Shown in pieces: positions 1-5,450 of a stretch of DNA of 8,470 bases. A program made the translations under genes and the position numbers. This DNA is from Spirochaetaceae bacterium (GTDB taxonomy: Bacteria; Spirochaetota; Spirochaetia; DSM-27196; SKKC01): positions 1-8,470 of the forward strand of contig PWGF01000230.1 in NCBI GenBank assembly GCA_003554375.1, in the 5' to 3' direction. A model generated the notes under the pieces. It saw only the letters and a program-made list of their open reading frames with translations, was not told where the DNA came from and did not search any database. Each line of letters starts with the position of its first letter. Position 1 is the first letter of the stretch.

Positions 1-1131
1 AGGCGTACTGGACGCGAGCCGCTCGAGCACCGCTCCGTCCCAGCCGACCCCGGACGTTTCGATAAGCAGCGTACAGCCCGGTATCTCCGCCGCCCCGCGC
101 GCCAACTCTTCGATCCCGGGATGGAGCGCGGGCTCCCCCCAGAGGCTGATACCGACGGTAAGCTCCCCCGCGAACTCCACCGCCCGGCGACAGAGCTCCG
201 TGAAGCGCTCCACCGGCATTGCATTCCGCTGCTCCAAGATGTTCCCGCCGAAGCGAGAGAACGGACAGTAGGAGCATGCCTGCGGGCAACCGTCGATGAT
301 CTGCACCCCCATGTACGCCGGCAGAGTGCGCAACAGGTGCGCTTCGCGCTGGACCACATCGACGAGCTCAGCGGCCCCAGCCGGCTGTCGCTCTACAATC
401 CGCGAGCAGAGGAGATGGTTCCTGCGCGAGTTACAGGCCAGCGAGATGCGCAGCATCCGCAGATCCACGTCCGAAAGCACCGTCTCGACATCAAAGGCGT
501 TGATGTCCTTCTCCACGCAGCGGAAGATCCAGTGGTCACCCGGCTGCACCTCGCGTGCGCCGGCCAGCCGCCCGAGCTCCTTCACGACCGTGCTCGCCAG
601 CACCTCCGGCGCCGCACCGTCGGGGTAGCCGTCGGCGAAAGTGTACTGAGCGGCATAGTCCACGTGGTGACGCCACACGCGCTCGATGAGATCCGGCTGC
701 ACGAGGGGACGATCTCCGTCGACGACGAGGAGCTCCTCCGCATCCGAGAGATCCGAAACGGCCTCCGCCATGGCCTGAAAGAGCTCCGCGGGCGTGGGGG
801 CACCCCGTCCCGCTTCTCCGGTCGAGGGAACGGCCCGCACCGTGTGGCCGCCGCACCCGGCAAGAGCTTCCTGGAGCTCAGCCCGGCCGGGAAATCCGTG
901 CGCCGAGTGACGAGCCGCGCCGCCTGCGGAAGCCCCCGACGCAGCGACGTCCGCCGGCGTGACGCGCTCCGCCGGCGTGGCGCCGTCCGCCGGAACGAGC
1001 ACCAGCGGAGGCGTACCGGTGGCAGCGCTGAGCGCCTCGATGGAGGCGGCCAGAGCGCTTCTGCCGTCGGAGAGAGGCGTTAGCGCGTAGCGATTGATGT
1101 TTGTGGCATTGACTACCGCAAGTCCACTCAT
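1..1131 (-). CDS. Radical SAM protein of the spiro-SPASM type (3' end off the window)
   Basis: The reading frame is open from ATG at 1131 to the left edge, giving 377 residues with no stop; the C-terminus is missing. Residues 1-230 look like a nucleotidyltransferase-type fold, with a 'LLVVDGDRPLV' segment at 134-144 like the substrate-binding acidic strand of sugar-nucleotide transferases. Residues 272-377 begin a radical SAM domain: the cluster motif C282-x3-C286-x2-C289 (CPQACSYC), a 'WGEP' SAM-contacting segment at 331-334 and 'ETSG' at 358-361. Family knowledge: this fusion, normally followed by a Cys-rich SPASM domain, is a spirochaete-restricted family of unknown substrate. A C-terminal SPASM domain is expected beyond the edge but not seen. 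The start is ATG 1131; the ribosome site is weak (GAG about 5 nt upstream). The gene is divergent from xseA. An Ala/Pro/Thr-rich insert at about 49-80 contains a six-residue repeat. The radical SAM call is firm; the spiro-SPASM family is likely. Confidence 0.85.
   Translation of the reverse strand, partial: MSGLAVVNATNINRYALTPLSDGRSALAASIEALSAATGTPPLVLVPADGATPAERVTPADVAASGASAGGAARHSAHGFPGRAELQEALAGCGGHTVRAVPSTGEAGRGAPTPAELFQAMAEAVSDLSDAEELLVVDGDRPLVQPDLIERVWRHHVDYAAQYTFADGYPDGAAPEVLASTVVKELGRLAGAREVQPGDHWIFRCVEKDINAFDVETVLSDVDLRMLRISLACNSRRNHLLCSRIVERQPAGAAELVDVVQREAHLLRTLPAYMGVQIIDGCPQACSYCPFSRFGGNILEQRNAMPVERFTELCRRAVEFAGELTVGISLWGEPALHPGIEELARGAAEIPGCTLLIETSGVGWDGAVLERLASSTP
950..993. repeat. 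18-bp-period direct repeat inside the radical SAM gene
   Basis: TCCGCCGGCGTG occurs at 950-961 and 968-979, and its first eight bases recur at 986-993, so the period is 18 bp. On the minus strand it encodes a six-residue PAxxxT-like repeat (about residues 48-61) in a low-complexity stretch of the N-terminal domain. The period is a multiple of three, so copy-number change would keep the frame. Confidence 0.8.
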
Positions 1132-1208
1132 TACTCGTACTCTAACACGTATCGGACGGTTCGGCGCTCTCTTAACGCCGATCCGCCGATGCGATAGAGT
1201 GCGGGTTG
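1132..1208. promoter_or_regulatory. Divergent intergenic region between the radical SAM gene and xseA
   Basis: These 77 bp must hold both start signals for the divergent genes unless the promoters lie inside the coding regions. No strong sigma-70 pair is visible. Weak candidates are GATAGA at 1193-1198 for xseA and, reading the minus strand, TTAAGA followed after 17 nt by ATACGT for the radical SAM gene. Neither gene has a strong Shine-Dalgarno sequence. The location is inferred from gene orientation; the exact boxes are guesses. Confidence 0.35.
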
Positions 1209-2492
1209 ATGGTGTACGGAGCGGCACACAGCTACACGGTGAGCGAGATTACACGCGAGATCCGCTCGACCCTGGAGGGCGAGTTCCCTCAGGTGCAGGT
1301 CGAGGGCGAGCTGTCCAACGTCCGGGTATCGGGCGCGGGCCATATCTACTTCTCGCTCAAGGACGAAGGGGCCGTGCTCGATGCGGTGATGTTCCGCGGA
1401 CGGGCCACCCGCTTGGAGTTCGAGCCCGCCGACGGAACCCAGGTCACCGCGCGCGGATCGATTTCGGTCTACGAGCGGCGCGGCAAGTATCAGCTCGTAT
1501 GCGAGCAGATGATCGCCTCCGGTATCGGGCGAATCCTTCAGATGCTGGAAGAGCGCAAACGCCGCCTCGCCGAGGAAGGGCTCTTTGCCCAGGAGCGGAA
1601 GCGGGAGCTTCCGATGTTCCCGCGGCGGGTAGCGGTAGTCACAAGCTCGAGCGGGGCAGCCCTTCGCGATATCCTGAACGTGCTCAAGCGCCGGTCGAGC
1701 GGAATCGATGTCGTGGTGATCCCTACGCTGGTGCAGGGCGACGAGGCACCGCCCCAAATTGCCCGTGGCATCGAGCTGGCATGCCGGTTCCGGCTGGGGG
1801 ACGTCGTGATCGTGGGGCGAGGAGGAGGCTCGCTCGAAGACTTGCTCCCCTTCAGCGACGAGCAGGTGGTGCGGGCAATCGCCGCGGCGGATCTTCCGGT
1901 GATCAGCGCCGTCGGGCACGAGACCGACACGAGCCTCAGCGACCTGGCTGCCGACGTCCGTGCGCCCACGCCCTCGGCGGCGGCGGAGATCGTCTCGGCA
2001 AGCCGGGAAGAGCTGCTGGGACGCGTGCTCAACGCCGGGCGAAGTATCGTCCGGAGCTTCCTCGAACGGCGCGAGCGACTCCGGCTTGCGCTCAGGCGCT
2101 TCTCCCCCGACGAGCTCGAGCGGAGCGTGCGTTACCTCCTCCAACCGCGCCAGCAGCGGGTGGACGACGCGCGTGAGGCCATCGTCGAAGGGATGCGCAC
2201 CCGCCATGTGGCGGCGAGCCACCGGGTAACCCTTGCGCGCGAGGCGCTGGAAGCGCGCAACCCGTTCGACGTCGTCAAGCGCGGCTACGCGATCGTCCGG
2301 CGCGCGGGGGATCGCGCCATCCTCACCGATGCGGCTCACGTACGGGCGACCGATCGCCTGGCCATCCAAATGCGCGACGGCGACGTCGCGGCTCGCCCCG
2401 AAACCACAGCGCCGGGCGATGCCGCGCCGCAAGGCGCCGCGCCGGGCGATGCCGCGGGCGAGACCGGGGCCACCCCACCAGACCCTGAGTAA
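1209..2492 (+). CDS. xseA: Exodeoxyribonuclease VII large subunit
   Basis: XseA is the catalytic subunit of exonuclease VII, which degrades single-stranded DNA from both ends to short oligonucleotides in the cytoplasm and works with many XseB copies. The 427-residue product has an N-terminal OB-fold (about 7-102, with 'GELSNVRVSGAGHIYFSLKD' at 33-52) and then the exonuclease domain. Conserved blocks are 'SSSGAALRDIL' (146-156), 'GRGGGSLEDL' (203-212), 'GHETD' (236-240) and 'RAPTPSAAAE' (251-260). D154, R204, H237 and D240 match the residues proposed as catalytic in the E. coli enzyme. A coiled, Arg/Glu-rich section follows (about 263-350). The last 30 or so residues are a low-complexity Ala/Pro/Gly tail with a duplicated APGDAA. 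ATG 1209 is chosen; TTG 1206 directly before it is an equivalent alternative. xseB begins 20 nt after the stop, so the two are almost certainly cotranscribed. Very sure. Confidence 0.97.
   Translation: MVYGAAHSYTVSEITREIRSTLEGEFPQVQVEGELSNVRVSGAGHIYFSLKDEGAVLDAVMFRGRATRLEFEPADGTQVTARGSISVYERRGKYQLVCEQMIASGIGRILQMLEERKRRLAEEGLFAQERKRELPMFPRRVAVVTSSSGAALRDILNVLKRRSSGIDVVVIPTLVQGDEAPPQIARGIELACRFRLGDVVIVGRGGGSLEDLLPFSDEQVVRAIAAADLPVISAVGHETDTSLSDLAADVRAPTPSAAAEIVSASREELLGRVLNAGRSIVRSFLERRERLRLALRRFSPDELERSVRYLLQPRQQRVDDAREAIVEGMRTRHVAASHRVTLAREALEARNPFDVVKRGYAIVRRAGDRAILTDAAHVRATDRLAIQMRDGDVAARPETTAPGDAAPQGAAPGDAAGETGATPPDPE
2409..2456 (+). repeat. Duplicated 18-bp segment in the 3' end of xseA
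   Basis: GCGCCGGGCGATGCCGCG is present at 2409-2426 and again, identical, at 2439-2456. The period is 30 bp, or ten codons. Each copy encodes APGDAA in the disordered tail of XseA. It looks like a recent in-frame slippage duplication in a part of the protein under little constraint. Confidence 0.85.
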
Positions 2493-2500
2493 GGAAGAAC

Positions 2501-2510
2501 GAAGGAAGGA
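2501..2510 (+). promoter_or_regulatory. Ribosome binding site of xseB
   Basis: GAAGGAAGGA ends 2 nt before the ATG at 2513, with two AGGA-like cores about 4 and 8 nt upstream. It is much stronger than the site in front of xseA and would favour high XseB output, consistent with the excess of small subunit in the enzyme. Confidence 0.7.
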
Positions 2511-2512
2511 CG

Positions 2513-2770
2513 ATGAAGAGTTTCGAAGAGCGACTGAGCCGCCTGGAAGAGCTGGCGGAGAAGATCCGCGACGAAGAGACGGGCCTCGAGGATGCCACCA
2601 AATGCTTTGAAGAGGGGGTTAAGCTCGCGCGGAGCCTGGAGAAAGACCTATCGCGGATCGAGCGAAAGATCGAGGTTCTGGTCAACGATCCCGGGGAGGA
2701 AGGCGAGAAGCCGGTCCTGGAGCTCTTCCCGGAGCTCAACGCCGGAAACGAGGGCTCGTCCGAGGAGTGA
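2513..2770 (+). CDS. xseB: Exodeoxyribonuclease VII small subunit
   Basis: XseB is the small helical partner that wraps the XseA coiled coil and is needed for exonuclease VII activity. The 85-residue product fits the family's usual 60-90. It starts with the typical 'SFEERLSRLEELAEKI' helix (3-18), then an acidic turn and 'CFEEGVKLARSLEKDLSRIE' (31-50), two charged amphipathic helices in a hairpin. The acidic C-terminus (about 59-85) lies beyond the core. ATG 2513 is preceded by a strong purine-rich ribosome site, GAAGGAAGGA at 2501-2510. The start is 20 nt after the xseA stop, in the standard xseA-xseB order. Very sure. Confidence 0.96.
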   Translation: MKSFEERLSRLEELAEKIRDEETGLEDATKCFEEGVKLARSLEKDLSRIERKIEVLVNDPGEEGEKPVLELFPELNAGNEGSSEE

Positions 2771-2936
2771 GGAGCCGCCTCTGTGCTCGTCCGGCTCGCG
2801 GCCCGCGGCCCGCGGCTTGTGGCGCTGCGGCGCAGCCTCTCCCTACCGGGGCGAACCCCGGGCGACGCCGCCGGCCGCTGCGGCGCAGCCTCTCCCTACC
2901 CGGGTAGCCCGCCGGCCGCGGCGGCCGCGACCCGGC
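2771..2936. other. GC-rich hairpin region between convergent genes
   Basis: This gap separates the ends of xseB (+) and the DUF192 gene (-). It is dense in self-complementary GC-rich sequence. CCGGGG-CGAA-CCCCGG at 2846-2861 is a perfect 6-bp stem with a tetraloop. CTACCCGGGTAG at 2896-2907 is a perfect 12-bp palindrome. GCTGC-GGC-GCAGC occurs in both copies of the 24-bp repeat. No T-run follows any hairpin on either strand, so a classical intrinsic terminator is not shown; a bidirectional stop helped by structure is the most likely role. I see no gene here. Confidence 0.6.
2824..2900. repeat. Two identical 24-bp direct repeats, period 53 bp
   Basis: An identical 24-base segment occupies 2824-2847 and 2877-2900. 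It begins GCTGCGGCGCAGC, a near-palindrome able to form a short hairpin, and ends TCTCCCTACC. The repeats sit in the non-coding convergent gap, so they could be members of a genome-wide interspersed palindromic family or a local duplication. The window alone cannot tell which. Confidence 0.8.
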
Positions 2937-3500
2937 TTATTCCAGGGCGCGGATGCCGTCCGGGATTTCGACGCGGTCGCCCGGCTCGATTCCGCGCTCT
3001 TCGAACGCTCCGCGCTTCACTTCCAGCGCATACCGGATCGCTCGACGCGATTGAACCGGTTCCAAAGACTCGGGCTCCAGCGGATGAATCTCGTCGATTC
3101 GCCCGTCGCTCAGAATATAGGCAATGGAAAGCTCGAGCACGGTGTCCTTCATCCAGAAGCTCACACGCTGGTCGGAGGGAAAGACGAAGAGCATCCCTTC
3201 GTCACCGGCAAGCTCGGTGCGGCCCATGAGGCCTTGCTCGCGCTCGTCCGGAGTATCGGCGACCTCCACCCGGAAGGTGTGGCCGTCCACCTCGATAGCT
3301 ACGAGATCTTGGCCGTCCTCCTCCGAATTGCCGTCTTCCCGGCGGTCGCTGTCGTCCTCCGTACAGCCGGCGAGCGCTCCTACGGCGAGCATCGCTACAA
3401 CCGAAAGCGGGACCAACGCGAAGAGCGCCCGCCGGAAGCTCCGCGAGCTTCCGGGCCGTACGGCGCCCGTGCCTCCGAGCAGGCTTTCAGAACTCCTCAA
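2937..3500 (-). CDS. DUF192 family lipoprotein
   Basis: The 187-residue product is predicted to be secreted and lipid-anchored. Arginines at about 16-24 precede a hydrophobic segment (25-44) and a lipobox LAGC with Cys46. A short acidic linker (47-66) leads into a DUF192 (COG1430) domain at about 67-187, recognised by 'REQGLMGRTEL' (87-97), 'GMLFVFPSDQRVSFWMKDT' (102-120) and 'EVKRGAFEERGIEPGDRVEI' (160-179). The usual 'PLDI' after the FWM-x-x-T block is here 'ELSI'. The family's role is unsettled. The start is TTG at 3500: GGAG at 3512-3509 lies 8 nt upstream, and no later start leaves a normal signal peptide. The start overlaps the end of the preceding gene by 14 nt, implying translational coupling. 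The domain call is strong; the function is unknown. Confidence 0.9.
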   Translation of the reverse strand: MRSSESLLGGTGAVRPGSSRSFRRALFALVPLSVVAMLAVGALAGCTEDDSDRREDGNSEEDGQDLVAIEVDGHTFRVEVADTPDEREQGLMGRTELAGDEGMLFVFPSDQRVSFWMKDTVLELSIAYILSDGRIDEIHPLEPESLEPVQSRRAIRYALEVKRGAFEERGIEPGDRVEIPDGIRALE

Positions 3501-4245
3501 GAAACTCTCTCCGTGCGCGCCCTCTCTCCGTCTCCCGTGCTCGGCCCTCTTCCCGGATCCGATCGAACACCTCCATGTCCAGATACTTTACTGAGACCGG
3601 CCGCTCGAGCGCAAGCCGCACCCCCTCGCGCTCCCAGACCGCCTGGCTCGGGTCCAGCCGCGTGGGCATCCCGTATCGGTCGGAAAGCGTGCGGTAGAGC
3701 GTGAAGTAGTCCAGCTGCCCGCCGTCGAGGGAGAGGATTATCAGATAGAGCCGGTCTTCGTAGAACTGAAACACGCCGCGGTCAATGAAGTCGAATCCGT
3801 CGGTGTCGATGACGCCGCCGGGCTCGTGACCCCGGAAGCTCACGTCCGGATCCCCGCGGAAATCGAAGCCGGGATCCTCGTAAAGCTCCTCCATCGCTTC
3901 ATCCCGGGTGAGCCCGAAGGTGAGGTTTCGGAAACCTCGTGGGAGGGTCGGGAGATCGCCGTTCTCCTGATTTTGCTCTTCCCGCTCCTGCTCCGGGTTG
4001 CCGGCGGGGTTGTCGTCCGGAGTGCCTGCCTGGTTGCCGGCCGGTTCGTCGTCCACGTTGCCTGCCGGGATGTATTCCCGATCGTGACCGGCAAGCCCGC
4101 CGCCCGGTGCGACGGAGCCCGCAGCCTCCGAGCCCGGCTCCATACCAGGCTCCGGCCGCGGCGTCTGGTGCGCCCCGGCCTCAGCGCAAACCCACACCGC
4201 GAGCGCAAACCCTGCTACGATGCGCAAACGCGAGCCCCACTGCAT
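3487..4245 (-). CDS. Exported protein with PAGN-repeat linker and a conserved C-terminal domain
   Basis: The 252-residue product is of unknown function. Residues 1-25 are a signal peptide: basic n-region, hydrophobic 9-20, and signal peptidase site AGA-HQ after A25. Cys20 is not in a proper lipobox, so a soluble periplasmic protein is more likely than a lipoprotein. Residues 26-100 are a disordered linker rich in Pro, Gly, Asp, Glu and Asn, with PAGN at 60-63, 68-71 and 80-83. Residues 102-230 form a compact mixed alpha/beta domain ('LTFGLTRDEAMEELYEDP', 'DRGVFQFYEDRLYLIILSL', 'ALERPVSVKYLD'). From memory, similar domains occur in spirochaete proteins of unknown function. The tail is highly charged. 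ATG 4245 is chosen because GGAGG at 4258-4254 lies 8 nt upstream; a GTG at 4260 in the same frame has no such site. The DUF192 gene overlaps its 3' end, suggesting a shared envelope task. Confidence 0.82.
   Translation of the reverse strand: MQWGSRLRIVAGFALAVWVCAEAGAHQTPRPEPGMEPGSEAAGSVAPGGGLAGHDREYIPAGNVDDEPAGNQAGTPDDNPAGNPEQEREEQNQENGDLPTLPRGFRNLTFGLTRDEAMEELYEDPGFDFRGDPDVSFRGHEPGGVIDTDGFDFIDRGVFQFYEDRLYLIILSLDGGQLDYFTLYRTLSDRYGMPTRLDPSQAVWEREGVRLALERPVSVKYLDMEVFDRIREEGRARETERGRARREFLEEF
3509..3512 (-). promoter_or_regulatory. Shine-Dalgarno that fixes the TTG start of the DUF192 gene
   Basis: On the minus strand, GGAG (3512-3509) is followed by 8 nt and then TTG at 3500-3498. It lies inside the last codons of the upstream gene. 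A second GAGGAG lies just after the TTG but leads to no good in-frame start, so it is probably coincidental. Confidence 0.6.
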
Positions 4246-4253
4246 CGAACACA

Positions 4254-4258
4254 CCTCC
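4254..4258 (-). promoter_or_regulatory. Shine-Dalgarno for the 4245 start
   Basis: GGAGG on the minus strand lies 8 nt before ATG 4245 and decides that start over the upstream in-frame GTG at 4260, which would itself overlap this site. Confidence 0.8.
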
Positions 4259-4328
4259 ACCCTCCTCTATCGGCCGGGTGCCCTTCTCCCATTACGGTTT
4301 TGCGCCCACGCACTCCGTCCGTTTCGTA

Positions 4329-4353
4329 CCGCCGACTGCCGGGCCGTCGGCGG
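4329..4353. terminator. GC-rich hairpin downstream of the TPR gene
   Basis: CCGCCGAC (4329-4336) and GTCGGCGG (4346-4353) are perfectly complementary, giving an 8-bp stem with a 9-nt loop. It lies about 70 nt past the stop of the minus-strand TPR gene and upstream of the next minus-strand gene. No T-run follows on either strand, so intrinsic termination is possible but not demonstrated. The rest of 4246-4424 shows nothing coding. Confidence 0.5.
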
Positions 4354-4424
4354 CGATGCGACCGCGCGGCAGTACGGGGCCGGCGGTGCGGCGCGGCGGC
4401 TCGGAGCGTTGCGCGCGCACGATT

Positions 4425-5366
4425 TCAGTTCCAGTCGTCCCGGAGCTCCCGTGCATCTTCCAGGTCCAGCTCCTGGCCGGTGTTGCGATCGTCGAGCGCT
4501 TCGAGCTCCTCGATCACCCAGTTCACCAGCCGGCGTGCCTCTTCGCGGTCATCCTGGGGATCGATCCGCACCGTGCCCTCGTACGCAAAACCCCGTTCCA
4601 GGGCTGAATCCGCGTTTGCGTACTCCTGCTGTTTCTCCGACTGCCCCTCTCGACGCTCAGCGACGTCCCAGTCCCGCTCCCAGAGGCTCATAGCAAGCTG
4701 CGTGTAGAAATCGTAGAAGCGATACGGAGCGTCCCCCGCGGCCAGCCCCTCCTCATGGAGGTCCACGGCCTTGCGAGCAAGCCCAACGGCATAGTCGTCG
4801 TCGCCGAAGGAGAGAAACCCTCCCGGAAGCTCGCGATAGAGCTGGCCCAAGAGGTAGTAGGCAGCCGCCATATCGGGATCGCGATCGATGGCATCGATAG
4901 CATAGTCGCGCACGTCGCCGGCCATGAAGAGGCTGCTTAGCACCCCGCGGACTTGTCCTCGCCGCCCCATGGTGGCGGCCTTCCAGTAGTAGCCCTCCGC
5001 CGCGTTCGGCGCAAGTCGCATCGCCTCCTCCGCGTACTCTTCCGCCTCCTCGAGCTGGTTCCGAGCCTCGCGCTCCGATATGACCTCGCCGGCGAGTTGA
5101 TGATCGGTGAGGAAGAGCAATGAGCGCGCGTGGCGCCATGAGACCTCGGCGCGCTCGACATCCGCCGTTGCGGCCCGGTAGGCCTGATCGATTACCTCGA
5201 GCGCCTCCTCCGGCCGCTCCTGGTCATGCAGCTCATCGATCTCGATAAGAAGCTCTTCGACCGCTGAGGCCGTCCCGGCGGCAAGGACCAATATAGCCAG
5301 AGCAACGCCCGTCCTTCGCGCGGCGCGAGCAGCAACCGCGCCGATCGTCCCACTTGGTATACGCAT
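4425..5366 (-). CDS. Exported TPR-like helical repeat protein
   Basis: The 313-residue product has a signal peptide (R/K-rich start, hydrophobic 21-33, cleavage ASA-VE after A35) and so should be periplasmic. The mature protein is almost all amphipathic helix with tetratricopeptide-like signatures: 'EALEVIDQAYRA' (55-66), 'EEAMRLAPNAAEGYYWKA' (113-130), 'AIDAIDRDPDMAAAYYLLGQLY' (156-177) and 'AVGLARKAVDLHEEGL' (193-208), followed by a charged C-terminus. TPRs mediate protein-protein contact, so a scaffold or adaptor role in the envelope is inferred. It resembles the RMDN-type and the TRAP-associated TatT TPR proteins in layout, but it has no lipobox and no TRAP genes are adjacent. ATG 5366 is chosen; a TTG at 5402 in frame would add 12 residues before the signal peptide. 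The ribosome site is weak. It is divergent from the PEGA/barrel gene, with which it may work. Confidence 0.82.
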   Translation of the reverse strand: MRIPSGTIGAVAARAARRTGVALAILVLAAGTASAVEELLIEIDELHDQERPEEALEVIDQAYRAATADVERAEVSWRHARSLLFLTDHQLAGEVISEREARNQLEEAEEYAEEAMRLAPNAAEGYYWKAATMGRRGQVRGVLSSLFMAGDVRDYAIDAIDRDPDMAAAYYLLGQLYRELPGGFLSFGDDDYAVGLARKAVDLHEEGLAAGDAPYRFYDFYTQLAMSLWERDWDVAERREGQSEKQQEYANADSALERGFAYEGTVRIDPQDDREEARRLVNWVIEELEALDDRNTGQELDLEDARELRDDWN

Positions 5367-5450
5367 GGGTCCACGGTAGGCCCGGGTCGAACCAGGGGTC
5401 AAGTGCGGAGCCGCTTTATTTGGCGCCGAATTAGGAATATATTCTCCACG
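5367..5450. promoter_or_regulatory. Divergent promoter region with AT-rich core
   Basis: The 84 bp between the two divergent envelope genes include a marked AT-rich patch (5415-5444) in otherwise GC-rich DNA. For the plus strand, TTTATT (5415-5420), a 17-nt spacer and TATATT (5438-5443) form a plausible sigma-70-type promoter with a strong -10 and a weak -35. GAATATATTC (5435-5444) is a perfect palindrome, so the -10 could also be read on the minus strand, but no good minus-strand -35 is visible. TTGACC at 5402-5397 (minus) is an alternative -35 without a clear -10. Confidence 0.5.
5418..5431. promoter_or_regulatory. Inverted repeat between -35 and -10, candidate operator
   Basis: ATTTGGCGCCGAAT is symmetric except for one base pair, with a GGCGCC core. 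It overlaps the last bases of the putative -35 and fills most of the spacer of the promoter of the PEGA/barrel gene, where a bound repressor would block RNA polymerase. Position and symmetry are seen; regulator binding is inference. Confidence 0.35.

Noticed and set aside
121..1083. Long plus-strand frame of 320 codons
   Set aside because: It is antisense, codon for codon, to the radical SAM gene, whose minus-strand translation shows a clear cluster motif. The plus reading is Arg/His-rich and matches nothing.
1094..2176. 360-codon plus-strand frame overlapping xseA
   Set aside because: It is in another frame of xseA with an Arg/Gly/Pro-rich translation and no recognisable domain.
1131..2432. 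433-codon minus-strand frame
   Set aside because: It is the antisense of xseA, whose plus-strand product has all family motifs. Long antisense frames are expected at this GC content.
2592..3704. 370-codon plus-strand frame across xseB and the DUF192 gene
   Set aside because: It runs through the xseB coding region, a hairpin-rich gap and the antisense of a clear DUF192 gene; no real gene would span these.
4005..4080. Short direct repeats resembling a CRISPR-like array
   Set aside because: They are imperfect, only about 10 nt long, and explained by the PAGN repeat in the linker of the minus-strand exported protein.
4226..4245. Cys20 of the exported protein as a lipoprotein anchor
   Set aside because: The residues before it (AVWV) do not fit a lipobox, while a good signal peptidase I site AGA-HQ follows at 23-27.
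5375..5398. GGTTCGA motif on the minus strand resembling a tRNA T-loop
   Set aside because: The flanking bases do not form the 5-bp T stem and no acceptor, anticodon or D arm is present.
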